64,000 nt of DNA, taken from assembly GCF_030406325.1 (NCBI RefSeq), contig NZ_JAUEQY010000028.1, forward strand, positions 89,158 to 153,157, read 5' to 3'. The translations under genes and the position numbers were made by a program. A model generated the notes under the pieces. It was given only the letters and a program-made list of their open reading frames with translations. It was not told the DNA's origin and made no database searches. Source of the DNA: Actinomadura sp. DC4. Lineage in GTDB: Bacteria > Actinomycetota > Actinomycetes > Streptosporangiales > Streptosporangiaceae. Numbering within the stretch: the first letter of the stretch is position 1; each line of letters opens with the position of its first letter. Positions 18,664 to 28,101 of this stretch are shown here, piece after piece.

Positions 18664-19893
18664 TCAGGAGAGTTCGGACAGAGTGTGTTCGGCCTCGGCG
18701 AGCCAGGCGCGGCGGGCCGTCAGGGCCTCTTCGGCGTCCTTGACGTCCTTGTCGCGGCCCGCGTTGCGCGCCTTCTCCAGCCGCTTCTCCAACTGCTCGA
18801 TCGAGGAGCGCAGCTGCGCGACCGTGGCCTCGGCGCGGGCGCGCGCCTCGGGGTTGGTGCGCCGCCACTCCGACTCCTCCGCGGAGCGGACGGCCTCCTC
18901 CACCTTGCGGAGCCGGCCCTCCAGGCGCTCGCGCGAGTCGCGCGGGACCATCCCGATGGCCTCCCAGCGCTCCTGGATCGACCGTAGCGACTGCCGGCAG
19001 GTCCGGACGTCCCGTACGGGCAGCAGCCGTTCCGCCTCGGTCAGGAGCTTCTCCTTGGCCTCGGCGTGCTCACGGAACTCCGCGTCACGCTCGGCGAAGA
19101 CCGCCGACCGCGCCGAGAAGAACTCGTCCTGGGCGCCCTTGAACCGCGTCCACAGCTCCTCCTCGGCGTCGCGGGAGGCCCGCCCGGCCAGTTTCCACTG
19201 GCGCATCAGCTCCCGGTACGCCGCCGCCGTCGTGCTCCAGTCGGTCGAGCCCGACATCGCCTCGGCCTCGGCGACCAGCCGTTCCTTCTCCGAGCGGGCG
19301 CTCTCGCGCTCCACCTCGAGGTGGGAGAAGTAGGACTTGCGGCGTTTGGTGAAGGCGTTGCGTGCCGAGGACAGCCGCTTCCACAGTGCCGTCTCGGTCG
19401 GGCGGTCGACCCGCTCGGCGGCCTTCCACTCCTCGACGAGCTGCCGCAGCCGCTCGCCGCCGTTCTTCCAGTGCGTCTCCTCGGTCGCGATCCGCTCGGC
19501 CTCGGCGACGATGCGCTCCTTGACCTCACGCGCCGCCACGCGGGCGTGGTCGCGGGCGACCTTCAGCTGCTCGCGGCGCTCGCCCAAGAGGGAGTTCAGC
19601 CCGTCGAGACGCCGCCCGAGGCCGTCCAGATCGCCGACGGCGTGCGCGCCGGTCACGGCCTCGCGCAGGCGGGAGATCGTGTGCTCGGCCTGGGACGTGG
19701 CCAGATCGGTCGTCTTGATCCGCTGCTCCAGCAGATCGATCTCGGTCACCAGGGCGTCGTACTTGCGCCGGAAATAGGCGAGAGCCTCCTCGGGCGCGCC
19801 GGCCTGCCACGAGCCGACCGTGCGTTCCCCGTCCGCCGTACGCACGTAGACGGTCCCGTCCTCGTCGACCCGGCCCCACGGATCAGTGCTCAC
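18664..19893 (-). CDS. DUF349 domain protein (coiled coil)
   Basis: The product has 409 residues from GTG 19893, which follows GGGGAGG; this start removes a basic, low-quality N-terminal stretch from the longer frame. A short N-terminal strand domain (about 1-30, WGRVDEDGTVYVRTADGERT) is followed by long charged helices containing repeated DUF349 units, recognisable by WK..G...R..E..LW..F (LMRQWKLAGRASRDAEEELW) and RWEAIGMVPRDS. The protein is soluble and probably an extended helical bundle. The family is widespread in actinobacteria next to rel and the cyclophilin gene; its function is not established. Confidence 0.85.
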   Translation of the reverse strand: MSTDPWGRVDEDGTVYVRTADGERTVGSWQAGAPEEALAYFRRKYDALVTEIDLLEQRIKTTDLATSQAEHTISRLREAVTGAHAVGDLDGLGRRLDGLNSLLGERREQLKVARDHARVAAREVKERIVAEAERIATEETHWKNGGERLRQLVEEWKAAERVDRPTETALWKRLSSARNAFTKRRKSYFSHLEVERESARSEKERLVAEAEAMSGSTDWSTTAAAYRELMRQWKLAGRASRDAEEELWTRFKGAQDEFFSARSAVFAERDAEFREHAEAKEKLLTEAERLLPVRDVRTCRQSLRSIQERWEAIGMVPRDSRERLEGRLRKVEEAVRSAEESEWRRTNPEARARAEATVAQLRSSIEQLEKRLEKARNAGRDKDVKDAEEALTARRAWLAEAEHTLSELS

Positions 19894-20110
19894 CGTCGGC
19901 CTCCCCGGGCAGGAGCGAAACCGCCGCGGGCCGCCGGGCGGCCTTCGCGACGTCCTCGCCGACACGGCACGGGATTCCCCAAAGGTTCGGTGGCGCTGCG
20001 CACCGCTGCCTCCTGTGTCAGAGCCCGAGGCGTCCCCTCACGCATCGAGCCCACCATGATGACGACCGTGGGAGAAGCGCTCCCGCAGGCCACCCTAGCC
20101 AATCGCATTG

Positions 20111-20941
20111 CTACATCTTCGCGACGGTGAGGTCTTTTATTTCGATTTTCTTCTTTGGGGCGGTGTTGCCGGTCTGGTCGGCCGGAGCGGCGCCCGCCTT
20201 GGCGACCGAGTCGACGACGTCCATTCCCTTGGTGATCTGACCGAAGACGGTGTAGTCGGCGGGCAGCGGAGAATCGCCGTACACGATGAAGAACTGGCTC
20301 CCGTTGCTGTTCGGAGCGCTGCTGTGCGCCATCGCGATGACACCACGCTTGTACGTGGCCTGCCCGGACTTGCCGGCCTTCGGGACGTTCTCATTCCCGA
20401 AGCCGTACGCCGGGCCGCCGGTTCCGGTGCCGGTCGGGTCGCCGCATTGCAAAACCTTGATACCCTCGGTGACCAGCCGATGACATTTTGTGTTGTTGAA
20501 GAATTTCTTGCTCGCCAGATATTTGAACGAGTTGACCGTGCACGCGGCCTTGGTGCCGTCCACCTTGGCGACGATCGTGCCGAGGCTCGTGTCCAGCGTC
20601 ATCTGATATTTGCCCTTGACCGGCTTCACCGGCGGCTTGCCCACGTCCTTGGCGCCCTGAGCGGCCTCGGCGGGCAGCGGCTGGTACGCGCATTCCCCCG
20701 GCTTGGCCGACACGCTCGGCGCGGCGCTCGGTGTCGAGGAGGCCTCCGCGGAGGTCTTCTTCTTGTCCGGCCCGCCCATGGCGAACGCGATGGCGCCGCT
20801 GCCGCCCGCCACCACCGCGACGACGACGACCGTCCCGATGATCTTCATGCGGCGCGCCCGGGCCTGCCGGATCACGCGACGCTGCTGCTGGCGCTCGTAG
20901 CGCTGCCGGGCCAGCTCCTTCTTGCGGTCTTTACCCGCCAC
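20111..20941 (-). CDS. membrane-anchored cyclophilin-type peptidyl-prolyl isomerase
   Basis: The 276-residue product starts at GTG 20941, preceded by AAGAGGTG. A basic N terminus is followed by one membrane helix (about 34-55), a Lys/Ser/Pro linker, and a cyclophilin domain (about 115-270) facing outward. The domain has the catalytic region with FFNNTKCHRLV, the GSQFFIVYGD motif and DYTVFGQITKGMDVVD. It is probably a periplasmic-side foldase for exported proteins. Two cysteines (in GECAYQPL and AACTVNS) might form a disulphide. A TACGAT -10 candidate lies at 20995-20990. Confidence 0.9.
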   Translation of the reverse strand: MAGKDRKKELARQRYERQQQRRVIRQARARRMKIIGTVVVVAVVAGGSGAIAFAMGGPDKKKTSAEASSTPSAAPSVSAKPGECAYQPLPAEAAQGAKDVGKPPVKPVKGKYQMTLDTSLGTIVAKVDGTKAACTVNSFKYLASKKFFNNTKCHRLVTEGIKVLQCGDPTGTGTGGPAYGFGNENVPKAGKSGQATYKRGVIAMAHSSAPNSNGSQFFIVYGDSPLPADYTVFGQITKGMDVVDSVAKAGAAPADQTGNTAPKKKIEIKDLTVAKM

Positions 20942-21147
20942 CGGTTCGCACCTCTTGATTCGCATCGTGAACTGGGAAACGTGTTGCGCATCGTAGCGGT
21001 CCCGGCCGGTATTTTCGGCGTCGCATGGCACAGGCGCCCAAACCGGCCGAACATCGGCACGCTTCGTCGCTCCACGTTATGTCGTTCGCGATCGCGCACG
21101 TGCCGCCGGTACCCTCAAGCGACCGGCAGCAGTCAGAAAGGACGACC

Positions 21148-21831
21148 TTGCTCATCGCCAGTTTCCCTGCGGGAGCCTTCGCGACGAACTGTTACATCGT
21201 CGCGCCGGAGGCGGGGGAGGAGTGCGTGATCATCGATCCGGGGCAGGACGCCGAGGCGATGGTCGACGACGTGCTCCGCGAGCACCGGCTCAAGCCGGTC
21301 GCCGTGGCGCTGACCCACGGCCACATCGACCACGTCTGGTCCGTGGCCCCCGTCTGCGGGGCACGCGACGTCCCGGCCTACATCCACGCCGCGGACCGCG
21401 AGCTGCTGTCCGACCCGGTCAAGGGCTTCCCGCCCGCCGTCGGCAGCCAGCTGCTCGGCGGGCTGACGTTCACCGAGCCGGACGACGTACGCGCGCTGGA
21501 GGACGGGCAGGCCCTGACGCTCGCCGGCCTGGACTTCGTCGTCGACCACGCTCCGGGCCATACACCGGGCTCGGTGACGTTCCGGCTCGCCGCCGAGCCC
21601 GTGATGTTCTCCGGCGACCTGCTGTTCGCCGGCTCGATCGGGCGTACGGACATGCCGGGCGGTGACTACGCCACGATCATGGACAGTCTGGCGCGGGTGT
21701 GCCTGCCGCTGCCGGACGAGACGGCCGTGCTGCCCGGCCACGGCGCCCAGACCACGATCGGCCACGAGCGGACCACCAACCCGTTCCTGCGGGAATCCGC
21801 GCCGCTCGACGGCCCGCACAGGGGACTCTGA
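21148..21831 (+). CDS. MBL-fold metallo-hydrolase (glyoxalase II-like)
   Basis: The start is a TTG at 21148 with AAAGGA 5 bases upstream; the longer frame from 21025 would cross the divergent promoter region. The 227-residue product has the metal-binding motif THGHIDHVW (about 62-70), [17 protein letters not shown] and the late histidine in LPGHGAQT, the full dinuclear zinc set of the glyoxalase II/YcbL group. Cytoplasmic thioester or related hydrolase; the substrate is uncertain because actinobacteria generally use mycothiol. hisS starts nine bases after its stop, so the two are likely co-transcribed, an order common in actinomycetes. Confidence 0.9.
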   Translation: MLIASFPAGAFATNCYIVAPEAGEECVIIDPGQDAEAMVDDVLREHRLKPVAVALTHGHIDHVWSVAPVCGARDVPAYIHAADRELLSDPVKGFPPAVGSQLLGGLTFTEPDDVRALEDGQALTLAGLDFVVDHAPGHTPGSVTFRLAAEPVMFSGDLLFAGSIGRTDMPGGDYATIMDSLARVCLPLPDETAVLPGHGAQTTIGHERTTNPFLRESAPLDGPHRGL

Positions 21832-21839
21832 ACGGACAG

Positions 21840-23102
21840 ATGAGCTCGAACTTCCAGGCCCCCAAGGGGGTCAACGAGTACTTCCCGCCGCGCTCGGCGG
21901 CCTATCTCGCGGCGCGTGACGCCTTCGCGGCCGCCGCCACGCGGGCGGGCTACTCCTATCTGGAGCTGCCGGTCTTCGAGGACACGCGGCTGTTCGCGCG
22001 CGGCGTCGGCGAGTCGACCGACGTCGTGACCAAGGAGATGTACACCTTCGAGGACCGCGGCGGGCGCTCGATCACGCTGCGCCCGGAGTTCACCGTCGGC
22101 GTGCTGCGCTCGGTGCTCCAGCACGGCCTGCACAAGGGCGAGCTGCCGGCGAAGGTCTGGGCGACCGGCCCGGCGTTCCGCTACGAACGCGCCCAGGCCG
22201 GGCGATATCGGCAGTTCTACCAGGTCGATCTGGAGGCGATCGGCTCGGAGGACCCGGCGGTCGACGTCGAGACGATCGCGCTGGCCTGGGACTGGTACCG
22301 CGAGCTGGGCCTCACCCGGCTCACCCTCAACCTCAACTCCCTCGGCTGCCGAGAGTGCCGTCCGGTCTACCGCGCCGCGCTGCAGGAGTTCCTGCGCGCG
22401 CTGGACCTGGACGAGGACACCCGGGCCCGGATCGAGATCAACCCGCTGCGGGTGCTGGACGACAAGCGGCCCGAGGTCCGCGCCCAGGTGGAGGACGCGC
22501 CGCTGGTCACCGACTACCTCTGCGGCACCTGCAAGGCCCACCACGACAAGGTCCGCGAGCTCCTCGCCGACCTGTCGATCCCGTGGGTCGACGAGCCCCG
22601 GCTCGTACGCGGCCTGGACTACTACACGCGCACCACCTACGAGTTCGACCACCCGCTGCTGGGCGCGCAGTCCGGCATCGGCGGCGGCGGGCGCTACGAC
22701 GGGCTCTCAGAGGACATCGGCGGGCCGGCGCTGCCGGGCATCGGCTTCGGGCTGGGCCTGGACCGCACGGTGATCGCGATGGAGAAGGAAGAGGTCGCCG
22801 CGGCGGCCTCGACCGGCGTGGCCGTCTACGGCGTGCCGCTGGGCGAGGAGGCGCAGCGCCGCGTGTTCGGCCTCGTCGCCGAGCTCCGCCGCGCCGGGAT
22901 CGCCACCGACATGGCCTATGACGGAAAGAAGCTGAAGGGCGCGATGCGGGGCGCCGACCGGTCCGGCGCCGCGTACGCCGTGATCCTCGGCGAGCGCGAC
23001 CTCGCCGAGGGCGCCGCGCAGCTGAAGGATCTGCGCAGCGGCGAGCAGGAGGCCGTTCCGCTCGACCGCATCGCCGGCGTGCTCAAGGAGAAGCTGGGCT
23101 GA
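21840..23102 (+). CDS. hisS: histidine-tRNA ligase
   Basis: This class II synthetase charges tRNA-His. ATG 21840 gives 420 residues, the normal bacterial length; the longer frame overlaps the MBL gene. It shows motif 2 ([18 protein letters not shown], about 108-125), the histidine A motif GLDYYTRT, motif 3 [15 protein letters not shown], and a C-terminal anticodon-binding domain (from about 320). The ribosome site is weak (CGGACAG), consistent with translational coupling to the preceding gene. aspS follows after 41 bases. Confidence 0.97.
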   Translation: MSSNFQAPKGVNEYFPPRSAAYLAARDAFAAAATRAGYSYLELPVFEDTRLFARGVGESTDVVTKEMYTFEDRGGRSITLRPEFTVGVLRSVLQHGLHKGELPAKVWATGPAFRYERAQAGRYRQFYQVDLEAIGSEDPAVDVETIALAWDWYRELGLTRLTLNLNSLGCRECRPVYRAALQEFLRALDLDEDTRARIEINPLRVLDDKRPEVRAQVEDAPLVTDYLCGTCKAHHDKVRELLADLSIPWVDEPRLVRGLDYYTRTTYEFDHPLLGAQSGIGGGGRYDGLSEDIGGPALPGIGFGLGLDRTVIAMEKEEVAAAASTGVAVYGVPLGEEAQRRVFGLVAELRRAGIATDMAYDGKKLKGAMRGADRSGAAYAVILGERDLAEGAAQLKDLRSGEQEAVPLDRIAGVLKEKLG

Positions 23103-23143
23103 GTCCCGGCGCTCGACGACGTTCAAAGAAGGGCTTTGCAGAA

Positions 23144-24952
23144 ATGATCCGCACACATGAGGCGGGTTCGCTCCGCCGCGAGCACGCCGGACAGCAGGTG
23201 GTGCTCGCCGGGTGGGTCGCGCGCCGCCGCGACCACGGAGGCGTGACGTTCATCGACCTGCGCGACGCGTCCGGCATCGCGCAGGTCGTCTTCCGCGAGG
23301 AGCAGCTCGTCTCCGCGCACGGAGCTGGGGCGCACGACCTGCGCGCGGAGTTCTGCGTCAAGGTCACCGGCGAGGTGCGCGTCCGGCCGGCGGGCAACGA
23401 GAACGCCGAGATCCCGACCGGCGAGGTCGAGGTCGTCGCCTCGGAGATCGAGGTGCTGAGCGAGTCGGCGCCCCTGCCGTTCCCGATCGAGACCGACGTG
23501 AACGTCAACGAGGAGGTGCGGCTGAAGTACCGCTACCTCGACATCCGCCGCGAGGCCCAGGCCCGCGCGCTGCGGATCCGCTCCACCGCCTCCTACCTCG
23601 TCCACGACGTGCTGCGCGGCCACGGGTTCGTCAACGTCGAGACCCCGACGCTCACCCGCTCCACGCCCGAGGGCGCGCGCGACTTCCTCGTGCCCGTACG
23701 CCTCAAGCCCGGTCACTGGTACGCCCTGCCGCAGTCGCCGCAGCTGTTCAAGCAGCTGCTCATGGTCTCCGGCCTGGAGCGCTACTACCAGATCGCCCGC
23801 TGCTACCGCGACGAGGACTCCCGCGCCGACCGGCAGCCGGAGTTCACCCAGATCGACATTGAGATGTCCTTCGTCGAGCAGGAGGACGTCCTCCAGGTCG
23901 CCGAGGACCTCGTCGGCCGCCTCTGGGGCGAGGTCGCGGGCCATGAGATCCCGCGCCCGATCCCGCGCATGACCTACGCGGACGCGATGAACCGCTACGG
24001 CTCCGACAAGCCGGACCTGCGCTTCGGCAACGAGATCGTCGAGATGACGGCGTTCTTCAAGGACACGCCGTTCCGCGTCTTCCAGGCGCCGTACGTCGGC
24101 GCGGTCGTGATGCCCGGCGGCGGGTCCCAGACCCGCAAGGAGCTGGACGGCTGGCAGGACTGGGCCAAGGCGCGCGGCGCGAAGGGCCTGGCGTACGTCC
24201 TCGTGCAGGAGGACGGCACGCTCGGCGGCCCGGTGGCCAAGAACCTCTCCGAGGCCGAGCGGGAGGGCCTGGCGGCCCACGTCGGCGCCGCCCCGGGCGA
24301 CGCCGTCTTCTTCGGCGCGGGCAAGCAGCACGCGACCCAGGAGCTGCTCGGCGCCGCGCGGCTGGAGATCGGCCGCCGCTGCGAGCTGATCGACGAGTCG
24401 CAGTGGGCGTTCGTGTGGGTGGTCGACGCGCCGATGTTCGAGGAGACCGACGAGGGCGGCTGGACGGCGGTGCACCACCCGTTCACCTCGCCGCGTCCCG
24501 AGTGGGCCGACTCCTTCCAGGACAAGCCGGGCGAGGCGCTGGCCAACGCGTACGACATCGTCTGCAACGGCAACGAGATCGGCGGCGGCTCGATCCGTAT
24601 CCACCGCGCCGAGATGCAGCAGCGGGTCTTCGACACCCTCGGCCTGGCGCGCGAGGAGGCCGACGAGAAGTTCGGCTTCCTGCTGGAGGCGTTCAACTAC
24701 GGCCCGCCGCCGCACGGCGGCATCGCCTTCGGCTGGGACCGCATCGTCATGCTGCTCGCGGGCCGCGACACGATCCGCGACGTGATCGCCTTCCCGAAGG
24801 CGGCCTCGGGCTTCGACCCGCTGACCGCCGCGCCGACGCCGATCACCCCGGAGCAGCGCAAGGAGGCGGGCGTCGACGCCAGGCCCGAGGGGCCGGCCGC
24901 CGCGCCCAACGAGCCGGGCCACATCGTGCGCCCGGCGCACGAGCGCTCCTGA
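23144..24952 (+). CDS. aspS: aspartate-tRNA ligase
   Basis: Bacterial-type AspRS of 602 residues. It has an N-terminal OB-fold anticodon domain ([20 protein letters not shown]), a class II core with [12 protein letters not shown] and [20 protein letters not shown], a GAD insertion domain (about 285-410), and motif 3 [14 protein letters not shown]. Whether it discriminates tRNA-Asp from tRNA-Asn cannot be read from this window; actinobacteria often pair a relaxed AspRS with GatCAB. ATG 23144 follows AGAAGGG. A strong hairpin ends the hisS-aspS unit. Confidence 0.97.
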   Translation: MIRTHEAGSLRREHAGQQVVLAGWVARRRDHGGVTFIDLRDASGIAQVVFREEQLVSAHGAGAHDLRAEFCVKVTGEVRVRPAGNENAEIPTGEVEVVASEIEVLSESAPLPFPIETDVNVNEEVRLKYRYLDIRREAQARALRIRSTASYLVHDVLRGHGFVNVETPTLTRSTPEGARDFLVPVRLKPGHWYALPQSPQLFKQLLMVSGLERYYQIARCYRDEDSRADRQPEFTQIDIEMSFVEQEDVLQVAEDLVGRLWGEVAGHEIPRPIPRMTYADAMNRYGSDKPDLRFGNEIVEMTAFFKDTPFRVFQAPYVGAVVMPGGGSQTRKELDGWQDWAKARGAKGLAYVLVQEDGTLGGPVAKNLSEAEREGLAAHVGAAPGDAVFFGAGKQHATQELLGAARLEIGRRCELIDESQWAFVWVVDAPMFEETDEGGWTAVHHPFTSPRPEWADSFQDKPGEALANAYDIVCNGNEIGGGSIRIHRAEMQQRVFDTLGLAREEADEKFGFLLEAFNYGPPPHGGIAFGWDRIVMLLAGRDTIRDVIAFPKAASGFDPLTAAPTPITPEQRKEAGVDARPEGPAAAPNEPGHIVRPAHERS

Positions 24953-24960
24953 CGCTTGCC

Positions 24961-24987
24961 GAAGGCCGGGCCATGGGCCCGGCCTTC
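24961..24987. terminator. bidirectional hairpin between aspS and the convergent GNAT gene
   Basis: A perfect 12-bp stem (GAAGGCCGGGCC / GGCCCGGCCTTC) with a 3-base loop sits between the converging stops and overlaps the stop of the GNAT gene by two bases. It can serve both strands. Confidence 0.75.
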
Positions 24988-25726
24988 AGGCGTTCTCCTT
25001 AACGATGCCGCTCGTCATCGCGCGGTCGACGGTGAAGCCCAGGCGGTCGTACATCCGCAGGGCGACCGCGTTGTCGGCATAGACGCCCAGCGTCACGACG
25101 TCGGCCCCGGCGGCCAGCATCCGCCGCATCGCCCAGGCGGTGATCGAGGGACCCAGCGCGCGCCCGCGCGCGTCGGTGTGGACCGCGATCGCCGAGATGT
25201 GGCCGACGCCCGCCACGGCCGTCGTGTCGGCCAGGCAGGCGAGCAGGCGGCCGTCCTCACGTATCCCGGCCCAGCGCCGTACCTTGGCGTCTCCAGGCCA
25301 GGCGGAGGTGGCCGGGCTGACGAGCGTCAGCAGCTCCGTGATCGCCTCCTCGTCCTCCTCCCAGCCGGCCGCGGCCTCCCACGGCTGTGGGGGCGGCGCG
25401 CCGAAGGCGGCGCGGAAGTGCCAGCCGGTCGGCTCGGCCATCGCCAGCGGCGTGCCGCGCGGCACGATCACGCGGATGCCGTCGGGCAGCCGGTCGCGGA
25501 CGGCGAGCACCAGGGCGGGCGTCTCGTCCGGGGGTCCCAGCGCGAGCAGGGAGCGGACGCGGCCCTGGCCATCGTGCACTGCGTCGTACCCGGTGAGGGC
25601 CACCGCCCGGCCGCTCGCGCTGCGCCAGGCCGGCCCGCGGCTCCCGCCGCGAACGCCGCGTACGAGGGGATCACCGCCGGTCAGGGCGAGGACGTCTGCC
25701 ATCGAGCAGGGGGACCAAGAGGGCAT
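24986..25726 (-). CDS. GNAT-family N-acetyltransferase
   Basis: The 246-residue product starts at ATG 25726, which has GGAG at the right spacing. The C-terminal half is a GNAT domain: GHISAIAVHTDARGRALGPS supplies the acetyl-CoA-binding loop, and YADNAVALRMYDRLGFTVD is the usual late motif. The N-terminal half (about 1-110) is a poorly conserved partner domain containing VLAVRDRLPDG. The substrate is unknown. It converges on aspS and its start lies 72 bases from the divergent rarA start. Confidence 0.85.
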   Translation of the reverse strand: MPSWSPCSMADVLALTGGDPLVRGVRGGSRGPAWRSASGRAVALTGYDAVHDGQGRVRSLLALGPPDETPALVLAVRDRLPDGIRVIVPRGTPLAMAEPTGWHFRAAFGAPPPQPWEAAAGWEEDEEAITELLTLVSPATSAWPGDAKVRRWAGIREDGRLLACLADTTAVAGVGHISAIAVHTDARGRALGPSITAWAMRRMLAAGADVVTLGVYADNAVALRMYDRLGFTVDRAMTSGIVKENA

Positions 25727-25785
25727 GAGCTCCAGGATAAGGAGCAGGGACCGCGCGTACGTGCCGGGGTGTCCGGGCGGGCCGG

Positions 25786-25791
25786 TAGTGT
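25786..25791 (+). promoter_or_regulatory. -10 element of a probable leaderless rarA transcript
   Basis: TAGTGT ends six bases before GTG 25798, and no ribosome site precedes that codon. The spacing fits transcription starting at the initiation codon. Confidence 0.55.
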
Positions 25792-25797
25792 CGGCAC

Positions 25798-27147
25798 GTG
25801 GCGCGCAGGGACGATGAGCAGGCCGACAGCCTCTTCGACACACAGGCCGAGGAGGCCGGGCAGGCGAACGCGCCGCTCGCGGTCCGCATGCGCCCGCGCG
25901 GCCTCGACGAGGTCGTCGGGCAGGAGCACCTGCTCGGCCCGGGCACCCCGCTGCGCCAGCTCGTCGAGCGCGACGCGGCGATGTCGCTGCTCCTGTGGGG
26001 CCCGCCCGGCACCGGAAAGACCACCCTCGCGTACGTCGTCAGCCAGGCCACCGAGCGCCGTTTCGTGGAGATCTCAGCCGTCTCGGACGGCGTCAAGCAG
26101 GTGCGCGCGGCCATCGACCAGGCCAAACGCGACCTCGGCATGCGCGGACGCGGGACGGTGCTTTTCGTCGACGAGGTCCACCGCTTCAACAAGGCCCAGC
26201 AGGACGCCCTGCTGCCCGCGGTGGAGAACCGCTGGGTCTCCTTCATCGGCGCCACCACGGAGAACCCCTTCTTCTCCGTCGTCAGCCCCCTGCTGTCCCG
26301 TTCGCTGCTGCTCACCCTGGAGCCGCTGGGCGACGACCAGCTCCGCGAGGTGCTCCGCCGCGCCCTCGCCGACGAGCGCGGCCTGGCCGGCGCCATGAGC
26401 CTCACCGAGCCCGCCGAGGACCATCTCGTACGGCTGGCGGGCGGCGACGCGCGCCGTGCCCTCACCTACCTCGAGGCCGCGTCCTACGTCGCGCCCAAGG
26501 GGGAGCCGATCGGCGTGGACGTGCTGGAGAAGGCGGTCGACCGCGCGGCGGTCCGCTACGACCGGGAGGGCGACCAGCACTACGACGTCATCAGCGCCTT
26601 CATCAAGAGCATCCGAGGCTCCGACGTGGACGCCGCGCTGCACTACCTGGCCCGCATGATCGAGGCCGGCGAGGACCCGCGCTTCATCGCCCGGCGCCTC
26701 ATCGTGCACGCCAGCGAGGACGTCGGCATGGCCGACCCGACCGCCCTGCAGACCGCGACCGCCGCGGCGCACGCGGTGGAGTTCGTCGGCCTGCCCGAGG
26801 CCCGCATCAACCTCGCCCAGGCCGTGATCCACCTGTCCCTGGCGCCCAAGTCCAACGCCGTCATACGGGCGATCGGCGAGGCCTCCGCGGACGTCAAGCG
26901 CGGCCTGGTCGGCCCGGTCCCCGCCCATCTCCGCGACGCGCACTACAAGGGCGCGGAGAAGCTGGAGCACGGCAAGGGCTACAAGTACGCCCACGACTTC
27001 CCGGGCGGCGTCGCCGAACAGCAGTACGCCCCGGACGTTGTCGCGGGGCGCGAGTACTACCATCCGACCCGCCACGGCATGGAGTCCCGCTTCTCCGAGG
27101 TGGTCGACCGCCTCCGCGCCGTGCTCCGCGGCACCCGGAACGACTGA
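25798..27147 (+). CDS. rarA: replication-associated recombination protein RarA (MgsA)
   Basis: This AAA+ ATPase of the clamp-loader clade acts at stalled replication forks. The 449-residue product has Walker [11 protein letters not shown] (about 67-76), Walker [21 protein letters not shown], sensor 1 [11 protein letters not shown], and the C-terminal tetramerisation and helical region with [15 protein letters not shown]-type strings ([10 protein letters not shown]) and [13 protein letters not shown] 25798 is supported by the adjacent -10 element (leaderless). The gene stands alone; 348 bases without a gene follow. Confidence 0.95.
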   Translation: MARRDDEQADSLFDTQAEEAGQANAPLAVRMRPRGLDEVVGQEHLLGPGTPLRQLVERDAAMSLLLWGPPGTGKTTLAYVVSQATERRFVEISAVSDGVKQVRAAIDQAKRDLGMRGRGTVLFVDEVHRFNKAQQDALLPAVENRWVSFIGATTENPFFSVVSPLLSRSLLLTLEPLGDDQLREVLRRALADERGLAGAMSLTEPAEDHLVRLAGGDARRALTYLEAASYVAPKGEPIGVDVLEKAVDRAAVRYDREGDQHYDVISAFIKSIRGSDVDAALHYLARMIEAGEDPRFIARRLIVHASEDVGMADPTALQTATAAAHAVEFVGLPEARINLAQAVIHLSLAPKSNAVIRAIGEASADVKRGLVGPVPAHLRDAHYKGAEKLEHGKGYKYAHDFPGGVAEQQYAPDVVAGREYYHPTRHGMESRFSEVVDRLRAVLRGTRND

Positions 27148-27495
27148 CCTCACGGGGCGGGCGGGCGACGTGGGTCCCGGGCGTACGGAGGCCCGGACCG
27201 GCAGGGCCGAAGGGCGCGTTTCGGCCCGCACCCGAGTATTGTCCGGGTCCGGCGGACTCAGCCGTTCACGCCGCCCCGGCGGCACCCCCGTACGCGCGCC
27301 GCGATGTCCCTGACCTCGGCCGCGACCCGCCCGGTGCGGGACGCCACGCCGGTCGGTGACAGGTGACGGGCCGCGTGCCCGCCACGGCCGTACCGCTTGC
27401 GGGCGGACACGTCCGTTCACGTGGCCTCCGGCGGCGTTAGGGGGACGGTATGGTCTGTCCGACCAGGTTGTCTGCGAGCCGAGGAGAGGGAGCCG
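27148..27495. other. gene-free stretch before the DUF948-alaS operon
   Basis: There is no credible gene in these 348 bases. Near the right end a TATGGT -10 candidate (27449-27454) probably drives the downstream operon, with a leader of about 35 bases. The rest is GC-rich and I see no RNA family in it. Confidence 0.45.
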
Positions 27496-27861
27496 ATGCT
27501 GAGTGGCGGACAGGTTGCCGGCCTGATCGTGGCCGTGTTCTGGGCGATTCTCGTCGCCTTCCTCGCCTTTGTCCTGCTGAGGCTTGCCGCGCTGCTGAAG
27601 GAGACCACCAAGATGGTCGCCGAACTCGGCGAGCAGGCCGGGCCCCTGCTGGACGACATGACCAGCACGGTGACGCGTGCGGGTGAGCAGCTCGACCGGG
27701 TCGACCTCATAACCAAGAGCGTCGGCAGCGTCACGCAGAACGCCGCCGCGGTCACCACGACGGTCACCTCGGTGGTCGGCGGCCCTCTCGTTAAGGCGGC
27801 CGCCTTCTCCTATGGTGTTCGTAAGGCGATCGGCTCACGCAACCAGGACGGCAAGCGGTGA
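27496..27861 (+). CDS. DUF948 single-span membrane protein
   Basis: ATG 27496 is chosen because GAGAGGGAG precedes it; the product has 121 residues. An N-terminal transmembrane helix (about 8-30, GLIVAVFWAILVAFLAFVLL) is followed by an amphipathic helical region rich in Thr, Val and Ala, the DUF948 pattern, which resembles general stress and chemoreceptor-like helices. The role is unknown. Its stop overlaps the start of the next small membrane gene (GTGA). The pair precedes alaS in many actinomycetes. Confidence 0.85.
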   Translation: MLSGGQVAGLIVAVFWAILVAFLAFVLLRLAALLKETTKMVAELGEQAGPLLDDMTSTVTRAGEQLDRVDLITKSVGSVTQNAAAVTTTVTSVVGGPLVKAAAFSYGVRKAIGSRNQDGKR

Positions 27862-28100
27862 TCCGCCGGCTGTTCTGGCTGGTCCTCGGGGTCACGCTCG
27901 GCGCCTGGGCCGCCTTCCGGCTCAAGCGCCTCATGCGTGCCCTGACGCCGCAGGCCCTCGTTCACCAGGCCTCCGGAGTCGGCCAGACCCTGCGTGAGTT
28001 CGCCGAAGACGTCAAAAACGCCATGCATGCCCGCGAGGACGAGTTGCGTGACGCACTCGGTCTCGACGCGCAGATCGAAACAGACAAGGACCACCACTGA
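27858..28100 (+). CDS. small membrane protein upstream of alaS (DUF6167-like)
   Basis: This 80-residue protein starts at GTG 27858, overlapping the previous stop by four bases. One N-terminal helix (about 4-21, [19 protein letters not shown]) is followed by a positively charged segment (KRLMRAL) and an amphipathic helix with many charged residues. It resembles the small protein between DUF948 and alaS in Streptomyces (I recall it as DUF6167). No function is known. alaS begins one base after its stop. Confidence 0.8.
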   Translation: MIRRLFWLVLGVTLGAWAAFRLKRLMRALTPQALVHQASGVGQTLREFAEDVKNAMHAREDELRDALGLDAQIETDKDHH

Positions 28101-28101
28101 G

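Noticed and set aside
19890..20108. A 72-codon minus-strand frame between the cyclophilin and DUF349 genes
   Set aside because: It overlaps the DUF349 start region and lacks a ribosome site; composition is Arg/Gly-rich chance sequence, though a small leader gene cannot be fully excluded.
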